From Pseudomonas sp. A-RE-19 (lineage in GTDB: Bacteria > Pseudomonadota > Gammaproteobacteria > Pseudomonadales > Pseudomonadaceae), in NCBI RefSeq assembly GCF_019956555.1, contig NZ_JAHBDQ010000031.1:1-47402 (forward strand): a DNA stretch of 47,402 nt, read 5' to 3'. The notes beneath the pieces were generated by a model, which saw only the letters and a list, made by a program, of their open reading frames with translations, made no database searches and had not been told where the DNA came from. Both the position numbers and the translations under genes were made by a program. How positions within the stretch are numbered: position 1 is the first letter of the stretch; every line of letters begins with the position of its first letter. Of the stretch, positions 42,969 through 47,402 are shown piece by piece.

Positions 42969-43928
42969 ATGAATGATTTCACGATTCTGGTAACTCATGA
43001 CGCCTTTGCCTCCAGTGTCGCACTGACTCTGGATATCCTTTCGACGGCGGCCGTACTTGCCCGGCGACAGGGCACCGCTGTACCTCGCTGGCAAGTCTGC
43101 GGGGTGAACACGGATTGCGTGACGCTCGGCCACGGGATGCAAATTGCGGTTCAGCCCTTGGCTATCAGACCTGATGATCGCTCTTGCTGGATCATCCCCG
43201 GCATGGGCGTGGCTGACACCCTTATGATCGAGCACCGATTACAACAGGCGGATATTGCTCTGTTGGTTCCGGCATTACGCGCGCACGTGCAGGCCGGGGG
43301 TAACGTAGCCGCATCATGTTCTGCAGTATTCGTGCTGCAGGCTGCGAACCTGCTCGCTGGGCGCTGTGTAACCACTTCTTGGTGGTTGGCACCCTTACTC
43401 CAGCAGTGGGCGCCCGAGTGCCAGGTCGATGCCGACCGCATGGTAATCCTCGACCCGCCGTTGATTACCGCGGGCGCAGCGCTAGGTCATAGCGATCTGA
43501 TGTTGCATCTTCTGCGAAGCCGTTTCTCCCCAGCTTTGGCTGATGCCGTTGCACGGGCGTTACTGATAGATGGTCGGCAATTGCAATCGCCCTTTATGGT
43601 TCCGGCAATGATGGCTCAGGGGAACGAATTGATCGCACAATTGACGGCTCATATTGAAGCCTCGCTACCGGCGACTATCAGCGTCAGCACACTCGCATCC
43701 GACTTTGGCCTGTCAGAGCGGACCTTGTCTCGACACATCCACAAGGCCATCGGTTATAGCCCGTTGCGGCTGATCCAGAGAGTCCAGGTCAATAAAGCCC
43801 GGGAGCTGCTGGCTAACAGTAAATACTCCATCGACACCATTGCCGAACACGTTGGATACAGAGATGCCACATCCCTGCGGCGACTGATGAAAAAAATGCT
43901 GAACACAACACCACGGCAATTACGTTAA
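42969..43928 (+). CDS. GlxA family transcriptional regulator (DJ-1/PfpI plus AraC HTH)
   Basis: The 319-residue protein joins an N-terminal class I glutamine amidotransferase-like (DJ-1/PfpI) domain, with the nucleophile-elbow-type cysteine in NVAASCSAVFVLQAANLLAG, to a C-terminal AraC HTH pair (SERTLSRHIHKAIGYSPLRL, then YSIDTIAEHVGYRDATSLRR). Relatives respond to small amine or amide signals. I chose ATG 42969; a GTG at 42954 is also possible and neither has a strong ribosome-binding site. It is divergent from the tautomerase gene and likely controls it. Confidence 0.9.
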   Translation: MNDFTILVTHDAFASSVALTLDILSTAAVLARRQGTAVPRWQVCGVNTDCVTLGHGMQIAVQPLAIRPDDRSCWIIPGMGVADTLMIEHRLQQADIALLVPALRAHVQAGGNVAASCSAVFVLQAANLLAGRCVTTSWWLAPLLQQWAPECQVDADRMVILDPPLITAGAALGHSDLMLHLLRSRFSPALADAVARALLIDGRQLQSPFMVPAMMAQGNELIAQLTAHIEASLPATISVSTLASDFGLSERTLSRHIHKAIGYSPLRLIQRVQVNKARELLANSKYSIDTIAEHVGYRDATSLRRLMKKMLNTTPRQLR

Positions 43929-43991
43929 CTGCGGCGACGATGTTTTTTTCAATTCAATTATCCGCGGCACACTGCCGTCCGTCTCAGTCGC

Positions 43992-45035
43992 TCAGTGTGA
44001 GTGCCTGTGATGGATATCGGGAAAGTGCGGATGACTGTGTTGGATGGGCGCGTGGTCATGTAAATGGCTATGAGGTTGGGTGCCGTCCCACTCAAAGGCA
44101 TGTTCATGCTGATGGTGCTCATCGTGAATATGCGGATGGTCATGGGTTTGCGGATCGTGTTGGTGTTCGTGAGAATGGCTCTCGGTAAGGTGTATCCAGA
44201 CGCCAAGCCCCATCAGGCCTGCTGCAATCCAAAACACCCACGTCACGGCTTCGCCTAACAACAGGATTGAAATGGCGGCCCCCAAGAACGGTGCAGTAGA
44301 GAAGTACGCACCTGTGCGTGCTGTTCCAAGCCCCCGTAAAGCCAACACGAATAGCACCAGGCTAACGCCGTAGCCTAAAAAGCCTACGAGTAGCGCTGGC
44401 CCTAGCAGAGACAACTCAGGGAGATGCATTCCAAGAGCAATCCCTAAAGCGCAGTTGACGACCCCGGCGACCAGTCCTTTGATGCCAGCGATGAACAATG
44501 CGTCCGATGCGGAAACCTTCCGGGTCAGGTTGTTATCGATGGCCCAACAAAAACAGGCAATCGCCACGGCGACCGGGCCAACCCAACCGTGGGTCTGTGC
44601 GGAAGTTTGAGGCCACCCCAAGAGCACGCCACCCGCCACGATTGCGATCATTCCAGCGACGATCCGCCGGTCGGCGTTCTCTTTGAAAACCACCCAGGCC
44701 AGCAGGGCGGTCAACACCGCTTCAAGGTTTAGCAGCAGTGAAGCAGTGGTACCCGATGTAAGGGTAAGGCCGAACATTAAAGACACCGGCCCCAGCACTC
44801 CGCCGAACGCGATAGCGCCAATGAGCCATGGCCATTCGGATATGGTTAAACCGACAGGCTGCCAGCCGCGATCACGGATCAGTCTGGTGATTGTGAGACC
44901 CAAGCCGCTTCCCAGATAAAGCAAACCGGCGAGCAAGACTGGGGAGACGTTCAGCCCCAGGAGCTTGGCAAGGGGTGTGCTGGCACCAAAGAGGGCTGCA
45001 GCACCCAAGGCGTATAAAACGCTTTTGTTCATCAT
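43992..45035 (-). CDS. EamA (DMT) family transporter with His-rich C-terminal tail
   Basis: The 347-residue protein has the ten-helix double-EamA layout in its first 285 residues (VLYALGAAALFGASTPLAKL at the start; FGGVLGPVSLMFGLTLTSGT; the second half repeats with GPVAVAIACFCWAIDNNLTR). The last 60 or so residues are a cytoplasmic or periplasmic tail in which about every second or third residue is histidine (HSHEHQHDPQTHDHPHIHDE and more). Such tails bind Zn, Ni, Co or Cu, so metal-linked transport or storage is a reasonable inference, although EamA proteins usually export metabolites. ATG 45035 precedes a second ATG. Confidence 0.88.
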   Translation of the reverse strand: MMNKSVLYALGAAALFGASTPLAKLLGLNVSPVLLAGLLYLGSGLGLTITRLIRDRGWQPVGLTISEWPWLIGAIAFGGVLGPVSLMFGLTLTSGTTASLLLNLEAVLTALLAWVVFKENADRRIVAGMIAIVAGGVLLGWPQTSAQTHGWVGPVAVAIACFCWAIDNNLTRKVSASDALFIAGIKGLVAGVVNCALGIALGMHLPELSLLGPALLVGFLGYGVSLVLFVLALRGLGTARTGAYFSTAPFLGAAISILLLGEAVTWVFWIAAGLMGLGVWIHLTESHSHEHQHDPQTHDHPHIHDEHHQHEHAFEWDGTQPHSHLHDHAPIQHSHPHFPDIHHRHSH

Positions 45036-45178
45036 CTGTTCCGTAGCAAAGGCATGGTTGAGAAACACGATACCCGTCATGCATGGATAGCGCACTGAAT
45101 CGCGGCGGGTGCGCTGAAAACTGGCGGGGCCCCTGAAGAATACCTGAGCGCGCGGGGGCGTTCGCAACATTCCAAATC

Positions 45179-45216
45179 CAAAAAAAAGGCACCTGCGACA
45201 GGCTCGTCAGGTGCCT
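45179..45216 (-). terminator. Intrinsic terminator of the DUF3077-like/DUF6124 pair
   Basis: Arms GGCACCTG and CAGGTGCC (45188-45195, 45208-45215) are followed on the minus strand by eight or more U residues, 44 bases after the stop of the small gene at 45260. It matches the hairpin at 40306-40331. Confidence 0.85.
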
Positions 45217-45259
45217 TTCTGCGTTGGGTACGCGGCAACGATTTCCTATGCCGGATTCG

Positions 45260-45517
45260 TTAAGACGCCGAAACCTGCATCTGCAACCGCCGCCCCACCA
45301 CATCCAGCAAATCGCAACCATCGCGCAACGAAGTCACCAACACCCGCGCCAGCTCACTGTGAACGCCTTCGCTTACGGCGAAGCTCTCCAGCAATTGAGT
45401 CGCGGTGCGGATGCGGTAAGCCGCCGTTTCATGCAGCACATCCAGCGGTGCTTCGGTGTCGATCAGCAGCGACGCGATGGTGCAGTCGATGCCGGTAATC
45501 GGCATGTATCGATCCAT
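45260..45517 (-). CDS. DUF3077-like small protein
   Basis: The 85-residue protein is of a kind often found beside DUF6124 genes in Pseudomonas. It starts MDRYMPITGIDCTIASLLID, has a helical middle (DVLHETAAYRIRTATQLLES) and a Val/Leu-rich C-terminal helix. ATG 45517 has GGAGG six bases upstream, which favours it over an upstream start. It lies 34 bases downstream of the second DUF6124 gene and shares its transcript and terminator. Function unknown; family name is from memory and uncertain. Confidence 0.65.
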   Translation of the reverse strand: MDRYMPITGIDCTIASLLIDTEAPLDVLHETAAYRIRTATQLLESFAVSEGVHSELARVLVTSLRDGCDLLDVVGRRLQMQVSAS

Positions 45518-45551
45518 GACAAACCTCCATTCGATCAACGAGCAAAATCAC

Positions 45552-45926
45552 TCAGTGGCAGACGGGCGTGACCGAAGGCGTGGGCAAATCGAGGTTATCC
45601 AGCGCTCGATTGATCAACATCTCGGCCAGCACGGCCAATTGCTGAATCGCCAATGCCACGTTGCGATGCGAGCCTTCGAGCTGGTCGGCCAGGTCGGTGG
45701 TCATGACGTTCATGGAGGCCAGGGTTTCGCTGGCGTGAGCGAGCAGGGTGGGTGTGTCGACGTCGGGGAGGATGGTGAAAACATGGCTCACGGGATCGGG
45801 CTGTTTCGGGTTGCGCAAGCGGGCGCTGACGGCGCGTTGGGTGGCTTTGGAGAGTTGGGTCAGGTCGAGGGTTTCGGGTTCTGAAGGGGTATCGGTTTCT
45901 GGAGGGTTGGGGGTGATCTTCTTCAT
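45552..45926 (-). CDS. DUF6124-type small protein, copy 2
   Basis: The 124-residue paralogue of the protein at 40377-40745 shares MKKIT, the PDVDTPTLLAHASETLAS run, LEGS and the VAL(A)IQQLA segment. ATG 45926 has AGGAG about eight bases upstream. Its 5' leader carries an inverted repeat (AGCTGCCA/TGGCAGCT) and further short hairpins before the conserved upstream block at 46129-46231. It is followed by the DUF3077-like gene, which copy 1 lacks. Confidence 0.78.
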   Translation of the reverse strand: MKKITPNPPETDTPSEPETLDLTQLSKATQRAVSARLRNPKQPDPVSHVFTILPDVDTPTLLAHASETLASMNVMTTDLADQLEGSHRNVALAIQQLAVLAEMLINRALDNLDLPTPSVTPVCH

Positions 45927-46128
45927 GGTGGAGCTCCTGCGTTGTTTGGAGGAGCTGCCAACACCCTGCTGTCAAACAGTATTGGGTGGCAGCTATACGC
46001 GGGTTGACAGACCGGAAACGCAGGAAACCGGTGCATCCGAAGATGCCCCACGCACAGCCGCCATGAAAAAGCTGCATGCGCGCAAGCATGCCGTTTTATC
46101 AGGAAGAGTGGAAGTTTCCGGTTTTCAG
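45927..46128 (-). other. Hairpin-rich leader of the second DUF6124 gene
   Basis: This stretch between the start codon and the conserved upstream block has no counterpart in copy 1. It holds an inverted repeat AGCTGCCA/TGGCAGCT (45953-45960 and 45987-45994), a GCATC-CGAA-GATGC hairpin and a GCATGC/GCATGC hairpin (46075-46092 region) followed by a T-rich run. A structured 5' untranslated region or a small RNA is possible. Confidence 0.45.
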
Positions 46129-46231
46129 CCTGTCAAAGCCGATCGCTGATTTGCAGCGACACCTGGAGGCTATCCTCGATAAGCAGCGTCCGCTAGTTCA
46201 TGGAAGTCGATACGTTTTGAGGGAAATTTCC
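46129..46231 (-). promoter_or_regulatory. Conserved upstream block of the DUF6124 gene, copy 2
   Basis: Partner of 40787-40891, with the same spaced motifs TTTGCAGCGA (46150), AGTTCATGGAAGTCG (46195) and GGGAAATTTCC (46221). It lies about 200 bases upstream of the start, much further than in copy 1. Confidence 0.6.
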
Positions 46232-46620
46232 TAGGACGGAGCGGGGTGCTAGCCAGAATTGTTTCTTGAAGGTTCTGGATTCGTCGTGGCGTTCGATGGT
46301 GGCGACGCTGGGCAGGGTGTCGATGAGTGTTTGGATGCCAAACCCTAGATGCAACAAAACCCGCACTTGGCGGGCTTTGGCTTGGGCCGGGGTAATTTGA
46401 ATTGGCTAAGTAAGTTATTGATTTATAACATTAATAATGATTTTAATTTTTCGTTGGAATACCAATTGGAATACTGCGCTCCACCTGACCACCCGTTTGC
46501 ATTCGATCTGACCAGCACGCTTCGTAACTATGATTGGCAGTGAACTGGCCACAGCGGACGGTCAGCGATTACCGGCACAGCCGCCGCAACCTATAAGGAC
46601 GGCGCGGTCGCGACAGTGCT
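46232..46620. other. Gene-poor stretch with a hairpin and an AT-rich patch
   Basis: AAACCCGC and GCGGG(C/T)TTT near 46358-46379 can form a terminator-like hairpin. An AT-rich patch at about 46405-46465 stands out from the surrounding GC-rich DNA. A minus-strand open frame over 46213-46400 and a plus-strand one at 46349-46543 show no recognisable protein. I see no gene. Confidence 0.4.
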
Positions 46621-47402
46621 TCATGAGCGCGTTGCATCTGGGCTGTCTACGGAAGGAATGGCAAATAGATGCTCGGCGGCAAAGTCCACGAATACGCGGA
46701 TCTTCGGTGAAAGATGGCGACTGGACGGCCACAATGCCCAGAACTGCCCTTGATCTTCGCTGTGACCGTCGAGCACCGTTTCCAGGCGCCCCTGGGCGAT
46801 AGCTTCGCGCGCCAGGAAGTCCGGGACAAATGCGATACCGTGCCCATCCACCACGGCCATCAGCATGGCTTCCATGTTGTTCAATGTCAGGGCGGTTGGC
46901 AGGCGTAACTGCGTGAACTGGGGGGCCGAAGACATACTCCAGTCCATTATTTTACCCGTCGTGACAAATCGGTAACGCAAGCACTCGTGATGCTCCAGGT
47001 CACTGATAGTGACGGGCCGTCCCTTACGCTGCAAATAGTCAGGCGATGCGCACAGGACAAACTTAAAAGGCCCCAGCTTGCGTGCCATCAGCTTGGAGTC
47101 GGCCTGCCCACCGCTGCGAATCACCACGTCAAAGCCTTCATCGATCACATCCACCACCTGGTCGTTGAAGTCCAGTTCCAGCTCAATCTCTGGATAGGTT
47201 TTGCGGAACCGCGCCATATGGGGCAAGAGAAAGCGATAGCCGATGGTGGGCAAGCTGACGCGTAACTTTCCACGGGGTTCCTGTGTTGCATGGGAAAGCA
47301 TCGCCCGGGCATCTTGAAGATCGTCGAGGATCTTGCGGCAGCGTTCATAGAACAACTGTCCCTCCGCAGTCAGGCTGACTTTGCGGGTGCTGCGGTGCAA
47401 TA
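46621..47402 (-). CDS. LysR-type transcriptional regulator, N-terminus beyond window
   Basis: The visible 260 residues are the end of the HTH domain (HRSTRKVSLTAEGQLFYERC), the linker helix and the whole effector-binding domain (GKLRVSLPTIGYRFLLPHMA, then LELDFNDQVVDVIDEGFDVV). This is the CrgA/PA0477-like group of LysR regulators. The first 45 or so residues, with the start codon, lie beyond base 47402. Its target is probably outside the window too. Confidence 0.9.
   Translation of the reverse strand, partial: LHRSTRKVSLTAEGQLFYERCRKILDDLQDARAMLSHATQEPRGKLRVSLPTIGYRFLLPHMARFRKTYPEIELELDFNDQVVDVIDEGFDVVIRSGGQADSKLMARKLGPFKFVLCASPDYLQRKGRPVTISDLEHHECLRYRFVTTGKIMDWSMSSAPQFTQLRLPTALTLNNMEAMLMAVVDGHGIAFVPDFLAREAIAQGRLETVLDGHSEDQGQFWALWPSSRHLSPKIRVFVDFAAEHLFAIPSVDSPDATRS

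Noticed and set aside
40306..46231. Composite transposon interpretation of the flanking repeats
   Set aside because: The repeated units contain no transposase or terminal inverted repeats; they are ordinary paralogous gene units.
46349..46543. 64-codon open frame before the last LysR gene
   Set aside because: It starts within a terminator-like hairpin and runs through an AT-rich patch; the translation looks random.
1..47402. CRISPR array
   Set aside because: No series of regularly spaced identical repeats with unique spacers was seen; the only recurrent palindromes are dispersed REP elements.

Overview
The window looks like a Pseudomonas chromosome, most likely of the fluorescens group. It opens with the 3' end of a Pseudomonas-type 5S rRNA, carries complete recCBD and yfiRNB (tpbB) operons, is scattered with the REP palindromes common in fluorescens-group genomes, and encodes Pseudomonas-restricted DUF6124-type small proteins. 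The assignment rests on reading the sequence; no database search was possible.

Layout. (1) 1-90: end of an rRNA operon and its terminator. (2) 203-9446: recC, recB and recD, translationally coupled by ATGA overlaps. (3) 9567-11916: yfiR-yfiN-yfiB, a periplasmic repressor, a membrane diguanylate cyclase and an outer-membrane lipoprotein that together control c-di-GMP. (4) about 12025-18507: a 6.5-kb integrative element inside the 3' end of a LysR-type regulator gene. It carries a tyrosine integrase, an FtsK-gamma/HIRAN fusion protein, a DUF2971 protein, a helix-turn-helix protein of unknown role, two very small ORFs and long stretches without recognisable genes. (5) 18371-21896: the LysR gene, whose last codons now come from the element, divergent from mmsA-mmsB (valine catabolism). 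(6) 22034-28601: cupin, MerR regulator, two flavodoxin-fold quinone reductases, two LysR regulators, a TauE/SafE permease, an ABM monooxygenase and an epimerase-like SDR. (7) 28811-34164: a SulP transporter, then a GntP permease / RpiR regulator / N-acyl-D-amino-acid deacylase operon with a clear palindromic operator candidate upstream. (8) 34326-39941: a glyoxalase-fold protein, an HBM-type chemoreceptor, and three envelope genes (Ais-like phosphatase, PAP2 phosphatase, ArnT-like glycosyltransferase). (9) 40306-46231: two diverged copies of a DUF6124 gene unit flanking an accessory set (histidine phosphatase, GNAT, tautomerase, GlxA-type regulator, EamA transporter with a very His-rich tail). 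(10) 46621-47402: a LysR regulator cut by the window end.

The clearest unusual structure is the element in region 4. The host LysR gene was split near its 3' end. The original last 44 codons remain as an orphan fragment at 11913-12049, touching the yfiB stop codon, and the element supplies a substitute in-frame C-terminus (34 of 44 residues identical) to the regulator 6.5 kb away. The FtsK-gamma/HIRAN and DUF2971 cargo is the best candidate in this window for an undescribed, possibly defensive, module; that function is inference.
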